A stretch of 35,268 nt of DNA from Usnea hakonensis (GCA_013423325.1 BLJB01000041.1:1-35268), one strand, 5' to 3'. Counted from the first letter of the stretch, positions 11,256-22,249 are shown. Notes: generated by a model not told the origin, from the sequence alone. Numbers and translations are program-made.

Positions 11256-11313
11256 ACTCATACATTGTCGCATATTGAAAAGTCACTCATACATTGTCGC
11301 ATATTGAAAAGTC
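11256..11313. repeat. Perfect 29-bp tandem duplication
   Basis: actcatacattgtcgcatat... (29 bases) occupies 11256-11284 and is repeated without change at 11285-11313. The identity indicates a recent duplication or a recurrent slippage product. The surrounding 11001-11700 stretch holds no gene I can support; an open frame at 11163-11378 runs through the duplication but looks random. Confidence 0.85.
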
Positions 11314-11699
11314 CTCCAAGAGCGCATTGTTATTCTCTCTTCAAAAGGACAGAGGTTCCACGTCCTCATGAACACTGAAGAACAAACAAAACTAGCTACG
11401 AAACTCGAAACAGCCCAAGGCTCAATCAAGACACCCTTTCAGATACGTGCTTGAAGGTCGCCCCCACCCCCCTCACATACAAAAAAAATGCAAAAATTCG
11501 TCTCAATCATCCTGTTCATTCAGCAAGAAACACCGCCCCCCCTCAAACCCCCTCAACCCCCCCCCCCTCACCAACTCCATCGCCACCAACAACGCAACAC
11601 ACCAACCGCAAAGGCCAAGTCCACCCCTCCACGTGCCCCGCCCCCCATTCCCCCGGAATCAAAATTCCCCTTCCCCCTTTCTCTCAAAAAAGTGATCAA

Positions 11700-12096
11700 A
11701 TGTTCCAAACCCTCCTCCGCCCAACACCCCAACCCCAACCCCCCACACACCTCCCCGCTCCCACCAAACCACCCTACCCACAACAATCCCCCCAACAACT
11801 CCCACCACCCACCCCTCAAATCTCAGACTCAGAGTAAACCCCCCCTCCACAAAGACCCCCTCTCTCCTCTTCACCTCTTACAAACCAGACGTCCAAGAAG
11901 CCGCCCCTGGGCCGCAACCGCAAGTCCCGCAGTATCTCCCCCAAAACAAATTCTCCGCCGCAACGTCACCGCCAAAGCCGAAAAGCTGGTCGTGGTGGCG
12001 ACTGCTGCAGCAGCAGGGACTTACCAGTGGCGGATCGCGAGGCGCGTCTGCGCGCGGCGGCGGAGGGGAAGGAGAGGGGGTGAGGAGAGAAAGTAG
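11700..12096 (+). CDS. Doubtful proline-rich small protein, two exons
   Basis: The ATG at 11700 opens a Pro/Gln-rich frame (MFQTLLRPTPQPQPPTHLPA). It can be spliced at GTAAAC (intron 11834-11888, 55 bases, branch-like CTTAC, acceptor CCAG) to a basic second exon ending RRGGEERK-stop at 12096, for 113 residues in total. In favour: the intron has a proper branch site and acceptor, and both exons stay open. Against: the whole stretch is so C-rich that long open frames arise on both strands, the composition is low-complexity, and no family is recognised. It converges on the ABC transporter gene downstream. Treat as a candidate only. Confidence 0.25.
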
Positions 12097-12100
12097 GTGA

Positions 12101-12131
12101 GATGAGGGGAGGGGAGGGGAGGGGAGGGGAA
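12101..12131 (+). repeat. G-rich (AGGGG)n run with G-quadruplex potential
   Basis: Directly after the proline-rich ORF there are four or more GGGG tracts separated by single A residues (aggggaggggagggg). Such spacing can form a G-quadruplex on the plus strand. The C-rich segment at 11455-11575 is the opposite-sense counterpart upstream. Confidence 0.6.
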
Positions 12132-12697
12132 GGAAGTGGGAAGCTGGCTGAGGGGATTTTGTTGAGATGGTGCATGTTAATGGCAGGGGGGGTTTCAGTC
12201 ACTGGACTTGGGCTTGTCTTTGTATTTGGCTATACAAGGTTTGAATTCTGTATGCTCTCCGCTGGTTCGGAGCTTGGACTCCGAGTCATTGTCCTGGATG
12301 CCAGGTATCTCCTTTGCTCTGTCAGGGAGGATCACGCTTTCACTTCTTCATCAGCACTGCACGTGGTTGATAATTATTGTCCTCTATGTAACCCGAGCCA
12401 TCCAGACACCTACTTCAATTATAAAGATGTCCCATTTTTTCCAACCCAGATCTCCCGCAGCTGGTGGCCTTCTCTTCCTAATCCATGGAAAAGAAGACCT
12501 CTGATCAGTCAAAGGCTGATCCTGATAGCAATTAGAAATTAGTGGGATATTTTGTGCTCTCTGGTAAGAGCTAACGCCATGAACCGTTGCATCGTCAGTT
12601 CGTAACCATAGCCCCGGACCCTCGCTATTGGACATATTGGACCTATGTATGTACTGAACCAAACCTCCTCTCCAGCATCGCTGGCAGCCTCAACACG
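12132..12697. other. Intergenic, downstream of the ABC transporter gene
   Basis: It should include the 3' UTR of the minus-strand transporter. Open frames at 12102-12542 (+) and 12384-12662 (-) are mutually overlapping and have no recognisable content. Confidence 0.4.
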
Positions 12698-15638
12698 TCA
12701 AGGATGACCGTGAGGTTTTCCATCGTCTTCATAGTGAGGGCCTTGCATCGAACTCCCCTGTGCGGCGCGTCCGCGCGTGTTTCCTCCACTCCTCTCATCC
12801 TCTGACTGGCTAGCGCTTTCATCGCCTTTAGCTTCCTTGCGAAGTTTCTCTGCTCTATCGGCAAGATCTTGGGCTTCTTCGGCGACTTTCTGGGCACGGA
12901 TCTGCTTGCGCCACATACTTGCGTACCGGCCTTTAGCACTCAAGAGCTCAGAGTGTGTACCGCTCTCCGCGACGTTGCCGGCGTGGAGGACCAAGATCTG
13001 ATCAGCGGTAGTGATGGTTGAGAGGCGATGAGCGATTACCAGGGTAGTACGACCTTGGGAGAGTTTGTCTAATGCAGTCTGGATGTTCTGCTCAGTCTCA
13101 GTGTCCAAAGCAGCAGTTGCTTCGTCAAGAAGGATTATACGTGGATTTTTGAGTATCGTTCTGGCGATGGCAACGCGTTGTTTCTCACCTCCAGATAGCT
13201 TGAGGCCGCGTTCTCCGACACGGGAATTGTACCCATCAGGGAAATTCAAAATCTTCTCGTGAATGCTCGCGGCACGGCAAGCGTCGAAGACCTCGTCATC
13301 TGAAGCATTGACATTCGCGTACTTGAGATTGTACATGAGGCTTTCGTTGAAGAGCACAGTATCCTGAGGCACAACGCCAATGTGTCGTCGCAAAGAATCG
13401 ATGGTGATGTCTTTGACATCGTGCCCATCGACTTGAACGCTCCCTCCATCAAGGTTATAGAATCGGTAAAGCAGACGGAAGACTGTTGATTTGCCCCCAC
13501 CCGACTCTCCCACTAGCGCGGTAGTAGTGCCTGGGGCGCAGCGGAAGCTCAGCCCTTTCAATGCAGGTTTCCGAGGATCGTATGCAAAATTGACACCGTT
13601 GTAGCGGATTTCTCCTTGGCAGCTCGGCAATTCCTTCGCAGTAGGCTCGTCTACGACTGTAGGACGCTCTTTAAAGAGCTCAAGCATACGCTCAGCATTG
13701 ATCATGGATTGTTGGATGGAGCGATAGAATGTGCCGAGAAAGTTCAGTGGAGCTTGGAGTTGTGCCATGTACGTCAGGACTAAGACGAAGAGCCCCACGT
13801 TTTGTTGCCCACTGGTGACTTGATAGGCAGCAATGAAGCAAACGATCATTAAACCCAATGTGAACACTACGTTCTGAGAGATGTTCATGATATTGAGCGT
13901 AGTCGCGACTTTCCACTGCGCTTGCTGCGTCTTACTGACCGCGTTACGGTACCGTTGGAATTCATACGACTCCGCATTGAAGTACTTGACCGTTTCGTAA
14001 GAGACCATCGAATCATTTCTTATAGATATCGTTAGAAAAGGATCATCGGATATTTGACGCCAACGGACTTACTTCACAGCATCTTCTTGCCGGTCAAGGT
14101 TGACATACTCCCTTCGAAGGTCTGCTCGCCATTGTGCTAAACGGATGGTAATGTACAAGTATGCACATGTTACGATCGCCACTACCAGAGCGTAATAAAC
14201 ATCCACCGCGTAGAGGAAATACCCGAAAGCGACAGCGAGATCAACCAGCATGGGGAGGAGCTGGAAAGTCACTTGTTCAAGGAACGTGTTGATCGATTGG
14301 CCCTTACTCATAGCTGAAATTACTTCTCCAGTCTTCTTGCCCAAATGAAAGTCCAGGCTAAGCCCGTGGACGTGCTCAAACGATGCAGTCGAGAGTTCAC
14401 GGTAAGAATACTGTTCAATTGGTATCCACATGACTGATCGAGCGGCACCAAGCACTCCACTACCTCCCTGGAGAAACCTATAGAAGATATAAAGGCAGAT
14501 CTGGCCCCAAGGAACTCCAGAACTAGCCCCATTTTCACCGGCGAGAGTATTGGTAACGCGACCTGCCTGGATTGGAACCAATAGATTGACGGCTCTTTGT
14601 ATCAAGACAATCAGAAAGCAGACGATTACAATGCCTTGCAGTTGACGAGACTTAGCCGGCCAGAGATAAGGGAAGAAAAGAGAATATCCACGGATGTATT
14701 CCCACCAGCTTTTAGTCGGTACTTTTGTTGGCCTCACCCACCCTGGCTCTTCTTCCTTGACAGGGTCTGGACGAGCGCTACCATAGTTTTGACCGTTGGC
14801 GGTTCCATTTTCTGCCTGATGACCATTGAGAAGACCGGTTGACTCGGCAAGATCGCCACTTGCTGCATGACGCTTCTCTCGTAGTTTTGCCCATCGCAGG
14901 GTGACGAAGAGAACGTAGAAGAAAATCAAGGAGACCAGAAGTAGCATTCGCAAAAGGTCGATGAGGATCTCCACGGCTTCATACGTGGTCACCCCTGACC
15001 TGAACTGCCCTTTCCATCCACTACCTGCCGTAGGCTCACGGTGGTGGGAGGTATACAGTGCCAGTGAAGCACCGAATAGTATTACTTCTAGAACGAAAGC
15101 CACAATCCATGTAGAGAGATGGGCACTTGTTGGAGCAGGCTTTGTGTCGACTATCGAAATCAGGAGGAGAGAGTATGCAAAGAATGAGGCGACGACGTAG
15201 ATCTGAAAGCCGCGTGTTAGCCAAAGTGGTCAAACAAAGAAAAGAACCAACATAATGTACCACAACAGCTTGGCCGCACCACCAGTTATCTTTCCTATCC
15301 AATAGTGCATGCACAATGACGGTCCCCGCATTGCCTATAAAGGTAAGGACAACACCGGCGGAGAGCCAGGTGAAAAGGAGCTTTCGGGATGGACTGAAGT
15401 CGAGTGCCTCCTTCTCCCGGGCAGCTTTGGCAATGGGTGAACTGGTGCGTGGTAGAGGTTTGCCACCAGGACCGGTCTGGCCGGTTTGAGGTCGGATGAT
15501 ATCCTCCTTGGAAGCGGTCAATATGCTATGAGCCGTGAACGCCACAAGGAAGAAGAATAAGAGAATTATAGGAGAGGCATAATGGGTATAGACCATGATG
15601 CTATGAGCCATGGTGATAAGCGATGTTGATGTAGTCAT
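12698..15638 (-). CDS. hmt1: Vacuolar half-size ABC transporter, HMT1 type (ABCB), three exons
   Basis: Heavy-metal-tolerance family transporter, known in fission yeast to load phytochelatin or glutathione conjugates into the vacuole. Exons: 15261-15638, 14073-15202, 12698-14018. Introns of 58 and 54 bases both have CTAAC branch sites; the second uses a TATAAG acceptor. Product 942 residues. Five N-terminal hydrophobic segments (about 22-41, 82-110, 127-144, 157-178, 200-222) form the extra TMD0 typical of HMT1/ABCB6. The ABC membrane domain follows, with KNDSMVSYETVKYFN across the exon 2/3 junction. The nucleotide-binding domain is complete: Walker A GESGGGKST at 673-681, Q-loop Gln near 721, signature LSGGEKQ at 777-783, Walker B IILLDEA at 797-803, switch His 833. 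The charged C-terminal tail (about residues 865-942) is variable in the family. The ATG at 15611 (accATGgct) is an alternative start nine residues in. Metal specificity is inferred from family. Confidence 0.93.
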
Positions 15639-15734
15639 GCTGGGAAACGAAAGACTTGAAGGCACCTGAACGCCAAGAGTGTAGATAGATGATTTAGGAA
15701 ACCCTACTCAGTAGAGGCCATGAAATGCTGCCGG

Positions 15735-15875
15735 AGTAGGGATATTAAAGAAAAGAGAAGAGACAGTGAGGCAGGGAAAAGAAGAAGAAGAGGAGGAAGA
15801 AGAAGAGGGAGGAGGAGGGGGAGGAGGAGGGAGAGAGAGGAGAAGGGAGAGGAGAAGGAGAAGGAGAAGGGGAAG
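15735..15875 (+). repeat. Long polypurine (GAA/GGA) tract in the transporter upstream region
   Basis: From about 15735, and almost purely from 15776 to 15875, the plus strand is A/G with units gaa, gga and ggag. It lies about 100-240 bases upstream of the transporter start, so it may be in its promoter or 5' UTR as a polypyrimidine tract on the coding strand. CT-rich leaders are common in fungal promoters, but this length could also adopt triplex structure. Confidence 0.7.
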
Positions 15876-16879
15876 TTTGATAGTCGCGTGAGGGCTTATG
15901 TGAAGAGAGATGCATGAAGAGTCGAGAGTTTAGTTGAATAGATATGCTTGCAGAATGTGGGACGGGCGGGGGCGCGAGTCTCTTTCTCTTGTTCACGAGA
16001 TCGCTAGATCCTTTCCGCAGAGCGTGGGCTAAGGTAGGCCTAGGCTAGGCTACCTTAGCTTACCTTAGCCACCACCCGACCTAAGGTACCCTTAACCCTT
16101 AACTCTAACAGCCTCTTAAGGTAAGGTACGAGGGTACTTTTCACCTTTATTAATATTTATTTATTACGGCCGTAAGGGAAAAGTTCTTTCGACTTCTTAA
16201 CAAGGCTAGACTTTTTTCACTACTGTACCCCATGAGGCGAAAAATATAAAATACAATGTAAATAGCAGAAAATAATAGTAAATCATTCATAGAACCCTGC
16301 GACCACCTGCCTCTTGCTTATTATTTTAGGGGCCAAGAATCACCTCAGTCCCGGGTTGTCGGGTACATAATAAAGGTAACGAGTACCTAGAGTACAAACA
16401 TATAGAATATAGGTACTCGTACTCTACATTACTTCTAGGCCTACTTCTACATAGACCCTGTATTGGATTATCTTGCCAACTCTGCCTCGTCTTCCAATGA
16501 ATCAATCATGTCTACAAGAGCCTATAAGGCAGGAGCTTTATCGCTGCCCTTAGGCTTAACTCTAAGCTCCCTTTGCCCAAAATAAGTCAAGGGCCAATGC
16601 CCAAAGGGTCAATCAACACTTCGATAATGCTGCCAAGAGATCAAGCTGCTCCACCTTAGCTGCAGCGGAAACCTGTTGACAGGCTCGCATCGCCCTTTCA
16701 CCTCTTTCAACGTCCTTCTCCAACCCTTGCATTTTCTAGACTCTTATGCAAGCCTCAAGCTCAAATAAGTGAAAGGATCCTGTCCCAGTCGTGCTCGCTG
16801 ACCGCTCCTTGACATGGTGGGGCCTTCGGGCTGTCCCAATCACCATCCAGTCCACATTTAGCTCAGCTTGATAGCATCA
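15876..16879. other. Intergenic region between divergent hmt1 and rtc1
   Basis: About 1 kb shared upstream space. The 5' part has repeated CCTTAG/CTAAGG motifs and a 10-bp inverted repeat. Bases 16130-16280 are AT-rich. Bases 16360-16440 repeat gagtac-like motifs. The stretch 16500-16760 has normal composition, but its frames are closed. The last 100 bases should be the rtc1 promoter and leader. No RNA gene seen. Confidence 0.45.
16028..16059. repeat. 10-bp perfect inverted repeat among CCTTAG motifs
   Basis: gctaaggtag (16028-16037) is the exact reverse complement of ctaccttagc (16050-16059), with a 12-base spacer that is itself nearly palindromic (gcctaggctagg). Further ccttag/ctaagg copies follow to about 16135. 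It could fold as a hairpin or bind a dimeric factor. Function unknown. Confidence 0.65.
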
Positions 16880-19800
16880 ATGTCGAGCAATCCAAGTCAA
16901 GGTGAAAAGGCTCCTTCACCTCCATCGCCCCCGCCTCTTCCCCCACAGCGATATGGATTCGCAGCCAATACCCTCGCACGCCTCGCACACCCTTTCGGCT
17001 ACGGCCCTCGACCCTCCACGGCCGTGGAGTACCTCCAACGAATGGACCGACCATCCCGGTTGAGTGGGCAGACGAGCTCAAGGTGGGAAGCCCCGTCTCT
17101 TTTGCGTTCGTTGTTAAAACCCCCCAAGGTCCCCCAGGTCCCCCAAGGTGAAGGAAACCAAGCACATCATACTGACTATCCCCGTAGCCCAACATCCTTG
17201 GAAAGACATACCCAACATAAGACAGGCATTGCGATCGCTGCTCTTGATATTTCCCCGAGTCGGACACATGCTGTCTTGGCAGGTCGTGACATCCTCAAAA
17301 CCATCCAGGTCGACGATTTCACCTGCGCTGAAGACTTCAATCTTCGAACCAACATCGTTGCCTATGCAACGACTCACGAGACCACCGCAAGTGCAGTGTC
17401 TGCGAGAAACAGAGACCGGTTGGGAGCACAAGATGTGAAATGGTCTCATGGGAATTTCGGCACCACCATCGCTACGGCTGCTGCCAATGGAAATATTGTG
17501 GTCTACGATATCAACCGACCAGGTGTGGAGGTTGCTCGTCTACACGAGCACAGCAGACAGGTACATAGGTTGGGCTTCAATCCGCACGCACCCCAGCTCA
17601 TGCTCTCTGGAAGCCAAGACTCCACTGTTCGTCTATGGGATTTACGGCAACTTGCCGGCGAAAGAAGTGTAATGACCTGCCAGAGTCTGAACAGATTCTC
17701 GGGAAACAGCGATGGGATACGTGACTTGAGATGGAGCCCAACGAATGGTGTGGAATTCGCCATTGGGACAGATAATGGTACTATCCAGCGGTGGGATATG
17801 CGCAGGAACAATGCTCCGCTCCTTAAAATCAATGCCCATGAAAAGACTTGTAATGCAATTGACTGGCACCCAGATGGAAGACATATCGCGAGTGGAGGAG
17901 CAGATAAAAATATAAAGGTGTGGGACTTTTCCTCATCAGACCGTAGAATGAAAAACCTATGGCAAATTCGTGCCCCCCAAGCGGTTGTCAACATGCGTTG
18001 GAGACCAGCTTGTTGGTCTTTTGACAAAGAAGGTTCTGCCCATTGGCAATGCACACAACTAGCGACATCATACAATCAACAAGAGACAAAGATACATATT
18101 TGGGACTTGCGATGGCCGTATATGCCTTCTCGTGAAGTAAATCGTTACGATACACCTGCAACAGCGCTTTTATGGAAATCTGAGAGCCTACTTTGGTCTG
18201 TGGGATCAGCTGGCATGTTCACACAGACGGACATCCAATATGCAGCAAAGACATCTGATAGACGAAGTCCAAACACAGTTGAGGTCGGTCCAGATGGCCG
18301 CATCTTATTTTTTCTACAGAAAAGGGAGCACAGGCGGACGTCACTAAACGATATACTTGACGACTTAGATCAACCAACTCAACGTCGAGGTAGTACAAAT
18401 GATAAGGTTCCCAGCAACCACAGCACGATACTCGGTAGCTCGGAGGAGCCAAGTCTACTAAGCTCGTCATTCAAGAACCGGCAACGCAAGCACCCCGGCT
18501 CCTCGAGGTCAGCGAAGTCATTAGCAGGGCCTTCTCCATCCGCAGGCTCTGGTGGATCAGTTCAAAGACTGGACAGAAGCCTACACGAGAAGGAGATGTT
18601 CCGGTCGGCCCAAGCAGCCGGCATTGGGCGTATTGGAGGAATCTCTTATCACAATGCCTTCAGGGTCTACGCACAGGAGTATCAGATCCCACCACCACGA
18701 CCAACTGACGACTCAGAATGCAACAGACATCACGACATTGCTTATGCGTTACGTTTGAACGGAGACATCGCGGCACAAATGGGCGAGTATCAACTTTCTG
18801 GAACTTGGCAGGTGATGGCGAAAGCAATGGAAAGCGAATTAGGTGAGAGAGCAGAAATGAACCGCCGGAAGCGTCTCCATACAGCATCGCTTTCAAGACC
18901 AACAAAACGAGTATCTCTCCAGTCCGCGAGCAACAATGATGGCCATACGAGGGAAGACCAGGAAACTCAGTCGTTGATGTCAACAGAAGGAAAGCTGCGA
19001 CGGAGGAGTAAGGCCTCCACAGCTCTTGACGATGCCTCGAACATGACCACGCCTCTCGCTAGACCTCAACCTGATACTCTGCCTGGTACAAATATCTCTG
19101 CAAATATCGAGTCTCTTCAGCTTTCCGATGCCGTGTGGAGTAAGCAGCCCTTGAGACCAGTTACGGGCGTATCACAGCTGGCGAAAATGGCCAGCCCAAA
19201 ATCCCACAACGTGTCCGAGAATACTAGCCAAAAGGGAGTTCGAGGAGCAACAGTACTTGATGAACGTGAGAACGAGCGCACATTGAAGAACAGTCAATCA
19301 CCTCAAAAAGCCGATTTTAGCGAAATTGACCGGCAAATGACCGAACGTCGCGCTGCTATGGAAAATTACCGCGCGATACCTCGACCATTACTCAGGCTTG
19401 ATGATCCGTTTCAAGTAAATGGCCAAGGCTCAGGTATTGCTAATATTGATCGCCATGACTCGAACGAAAGCTTCCAGCTGTTTTCGGCATCTACTGATAG
19501 CTCAAACCGTGCCCAATCAACAATAGGGTCTTTCGAAAGTGATCCAAGATCCGAGGAGGCCTTATCTGCTCCCGAACATTTGAATGTCCTCAACGGCCGA
19601 GAAGATCACGAAAGTGAGAGTCACGAGGACAGTGCACTAGTTTTTGACGACGAAGCAAGCCTACGCTCTCCAGCATCTTCACCAACTTCACAAACAACTA
19701 CCTCAAACCGCCAGCCCAAGCAAGTACCTGAGCAGCAGTCTTCGCCTGCCACGCGAATGTCGAGCTACCGCCCTGGCAATATACCCGGAGTGGTTCATCA

Positions 19801-20800
19801 TGAAGACATGGAGACCGATGGCCTTGGAGCATGGGTCACTGACCCTCCTATAGACCAGGAGTTGTCAAGAGAGCCTGATTACTATATTTCTTCGGACTTT
19901 GACCCACCCGAGCAGAAGTCACCTGTTCTTCGTCCATGGACAGCAACAGCCATGTTCGAGGAGATTATCAGTTATTACACCCTTAAGCTACACAATGCAC
20001 AACTTCCTGCTTACCTTATCGTTCACCTTGCACCATACCTCAACCATTCCATCCCTTTTGAACGCTGCAACTTGATCCTGCTACAATATCATGCTCAGCT
20101 TATCATCCATCAGCTCTTCATCGAAGCTGACACGCTCCTCCAGCTCTGCGATCCCGACTATCCAGATGTCGTAGACAAGGGTCTCCACCATATCGCTTCA
20201 GGCGGTCCATGGTGTACTGTCTGTCAAAAACCAAACAAAGGTAAAGTACCGAGTTACTGCGAACGCTGCCAACAGCACTGGGGTGAGTGTCCAATATGCC
20301 ATGGGGCGGGTCTTGGATCGCCCAGAAGGTTTGCCCAAGAATCTACGCTCCTGCATACTACTTCTTTCAGCGCGATTCACGACATACCGAAAGAGAAAGA
20401 TGATCTGTGGGGGTGGTGCCAGGAGTGTGGGCACGGTGGGCATTCGGACTGCCTGAGAGTCTGGTGGAGTGATCCAGCGAGCGAAGGTGCCTGTCCAACT
20501 TTGGGGTGCTTGTGTGACTGCGTGCCAGGCATGAGGAGAGATGCCATCGTGGAGAAATTGGAACAGGGGAGGAAGGCAGAGAGCGTGAGCAAGGATAAGC
20601 GATATGCAGCTGAGAGTGGAGCTGTCCGAGGGGCTAGAGCCATGGTTGGCGGAAGCGCTAGAGAGAAGGGACTGGGCACGATGGGATTAGGAGTTGCAGG
20701 GAGGAGTATGAGTGGGGGAAAGAAAGTCAGAATCGTGGTTCCAGAAGAGGAAGAAAGGGCCGCTGCAAACACTGGCGAGACTAGTGCTTCCGTGCCTTGA
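16880..20800 (+). CDS. rtc1: SEA complex WD40/RING subunit Rtc1 (WDR24 homologue)
   Basis: Subunit of the vacuole-associated SEA/GATOR2 complex that regulates TORC1 in response to amino acids; the yeast name is restriction of telomere capping 1. Single exon, 1306 residues from the ATG at 16880 (the frame is open a few codons upstream but without ATG). Order of parts: a short Pro-rich N-terminus; WD40 repeats from about 125 to 420, with clear blades such as SGSQDSTVRLWDL and SGGADKNIKVWDF; a long Ser-rich disordered middle; a helical segment from about residue 1015 (AMFEEIISYYTLKLHNAQLP); and a C-terminal RING-like zinc domain at about 1112-1214. That domain has cysteine pairs CTVC, CERC, CPIC and CQEC, then GHGGHSDCL and CLCDC. 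This arrangement is diagnostic of Rtc1/WDR24. All metal ligands look present. Intronless in this model, large but normal for filamentous fungi. Confidence 0.94.
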   Translation: MSSNPSQGEKAPSPPSPPPLPPQRYGFAANTLARLAHPFGYGPRPSTAVEYLQRMDRPSRLSGQTSSRWEAPSLLRSLLKPPKVPQVPQGEGNQAHHTDYPRSPTSLERHTQHKTGIAIAALDISPSRTHAVLAGRDILKTIQVDDFTCAEDFNLRTNIVAYATTHETTASAVSARNRDRLGAQDVKWSHGNFGTTIATAAANGNIVVYDINRPGVEVARLHEHSRQVHRLGFNPHAPQLMLSGSQDSTVRLWDLRQLAGERSVMTCQSLNRFSGNSDGIRDLRWSPTNGVEFAIGTDNGTIQRWDMRRNNAPLLKINAHEKTCNAIDWHPDGRHIASGGADKNIKVWDFSSSDRRMKNLWQIRAPQAVVNMRWRPACWSFDKEGSAHWQCTQLATSYNQQETKIHIWDLRWPYMPSREVNRYDTPATALLWKSESLLWSVGSAGMFTQTDIQYAAKTSDRRSPNTVEVGPDGRILFFLQKREHRRTSLNDILDDLDQPTQRRGSTNDKVPSNHSTILGSSEEPSLLSSSFKNRQRKHPGSSRSAKSLAGPSPSAGSGGSVQRLDRSLHEKEMFRSAQAAGIGRIGGISYHNAFRVYAQEYQIPPPRPTDDSECNRHHDIAYALRLNGDIAAQMGEYQLSGTWQVMAKAMESELGERAEMNRRKRLHTASLSRPTKRVSLQSASNNDGHTREDQETQSLMSTEGKLRRRSKASTALDDASNMTTPLARPQPDTLPGTNISANIESLQLSDAVWSKQPLRPVTGVSQLAKMASPKSHNVSENTSQKGVRGATVLDERENERTLKNSQSPQKADFSEIDRQMTERRAAMENYRAIPRPLLRLDDPFQVNGQGSGIANIDRHDSNESFQLFSASTDSSNRAQSTIGSFESDPRSEEALSAPEHLNVLNGREDHESESHEDSALVFDDEASLRSPASSPTSQTTTSNRQPKQVPEQQSSPATRMSSYRPGNIPGVVHHEDMETDGLGAWVTDPPIDQELSREPDYYISSDFDPPEQKSPVLRPWTATAMFEEIISYYTLKLHNAQLPAYLIVHLAPYLNHSIPFERCNLILLQYHAQLIIHQLFIEADTLLQLCDPDYPDVVDKGLHHIASGGPWCTVCQKPNKGKVPSYCERCQQHWGECPICHGAGLGSPRRFAQESTLLHTTSFSAIHDIPKEKDDLWGWCQECGHGGHSDCLRVWWSDPASEGACPTLGCLCDCVPGMRRDAIVEKLEQGRKAESVSKDKRYAAESGAVRGARAMVGGSAREKGLGTMGLGVAGRSMSGGKKVRIVVPEEEERAAANTGETSASVP

Positions 20801-21312
20801 TGGGAGCATATGTGGGCATAGGGGGATCCTCGTGAGGTTTCTGCATTGTTATGGCGTTCGATACCCAGAGTACATTACAATGAGAAGTTTGAAAGCATTG
20901 ACTAAAGGACCCACTGTTTCTGGTGTCTTGGTTCTACAGCCCTACAATCTATGCGTTACCCAATGAGAAGCCAGGACCTGACAGATCTTAGGTGACACTT
21001 CGCAGGAAAAATGATTCACCTCGTTTATCAGTCTCAAAAATTTGATTTTGTACTATAAAGGTAAACAGGTCTAACCTCGAGCACAATCACATCAGCCCCG
21101 TGCCAACATTACAAATGAAATAGCAATGTCATGATGGGTGTTCCATTCAGATCATGTCAAGCACCGCAGACCTTTCTCATCCATCGGGACATCATTGACT
21201 GGGCTGGATTTCCCTCCAGGCACAGGTACCTTCAGCTTCACACTGAGGCACTATGGGCCAATTCGTACAGCCCGCTCGAACAGCTAGGCACCAAGAGTCA
21301 GATAAAGCAGCT
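20801..21312. other. Intergenic region between convergent genes
   Basis: Holds the 3' ends of rtc1 and of the M35-like gene. A minus-strand frame reaching down to 21192 is a possible alternative last exon of the latter. Otherwise nothing recognisable. Confidence 0.45.
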
Positions 21313-22249
21313 TCAAAAGACTGTGCTCGATAATCAAAGCAAGGGACATAGGGATGAAGGTGGACCAGAAAAAAAAAAAAAAGGAACCACAAAACGGCCC
21401 ATCAAAAAACTCACAAGCAGCATAAAGCGCGTAATTATTCGCATTCACCAGACTCTGCGTCGTGTTCAGATCAATCGCATCCTGCACATTAATCACCGGG
21501 AGCACCACACTGTTCCCATAATCCAACGTCGCCGGCACATACACATTCACCAACGTATGCAACACGACGCCAAACATGCTCCGGACCAGCGACTTGTCGT
21601 TCGGCGTCGCGCGATTGTTCACAATGGCCGGACAACTCGACGCACCCAGCGCGGGCACTATGTTCCAGAACGACGGACATATCATGATGAGTTCCGTATG
21701 GCCCCACGTCATCAGCGGGGCGAACAAAGTCGCCGTGTTCCTCGCCTGACACTCGGCCCACAGGTGGGCGGTGAAGTGGTCGCCTTCTTCCATGCACGCG
21801 AAGGTCGGCGACGCGGTGGGTTTGCCGAGACGCCCGGCGCGGTCGGCGGAGACGGGCAAGGGGGCGCCGCGCAGGATTTTCTGGAAGACGGACGTGACGG
21901 CGGGGATGGAGGCGTCGGATTTGAAAAATGCAGAGTAGCCGTGGCGGGAGGTGGTGCCTTTTGAAATGTCTTGGAGGACGGGTTGGAGGTTCCGCCAGAT
22001 GTAGGGGAGGAGGGATTGCAGGCGGGCGGCTTTGGAGTTGGGTTTGCCGGCGCCGCAGAGGAGGATTTGGTAGGTGCCGACTGCGGTGGCGTCTTCGTGG
22101 TTGTCGACTTCGAGGAGGAGGCGGGGGGTTGTGGTGTTGGGGGGGAGGAGTTGGGTTGTGTTTGTGAGGGTTGTGTCGGTGAGGGTTTGGGCGAGGAGTG
22201 TGGGGAGGGTGGCGAGGATGAGCCAGCGGGTTGGAGGGGAGAGAAGCAT
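21313..22249 (-). CDS. Secreted M35/lysine-specific metallo-endopeptidase-like protein lacking HExxH
   Basis: Start chosen at the ATG 22249 because it begins a signal peptide (MLLSPPTRWLILATLPTLLA); the frame is open 57 codons further up. Exon 1 is 22249-21415, ending at donor GTGAGT after NYALYAA. The most consensus acceptor (CACAG, exon from 21320) ends the protein two residues later, about 280 residues. An alternative acceptor GAAG would add a 41-residue tail ending at 21192. The intron contains a run of 14 T residues. Family features: TELIMICPSFWNI, four conserved-looking cysteines and the end motif NANNYALYAA. The place of the zinc motif HExxH reads H231-T-L-V-N235, so the catalytic Glu and the second His ligand are both absent. 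Predicted to be extracellular and inactive as a protease; its role is unknown. Family assignment is from recall. Confidence 0.7.

Noticed and set aside
12102..12542. 146-codon plus-strand frame after the G-rich run
   Set aside because: Begins inside the AGGGG repeat, has no family resemblance and lies in the 3' region of hmt1.
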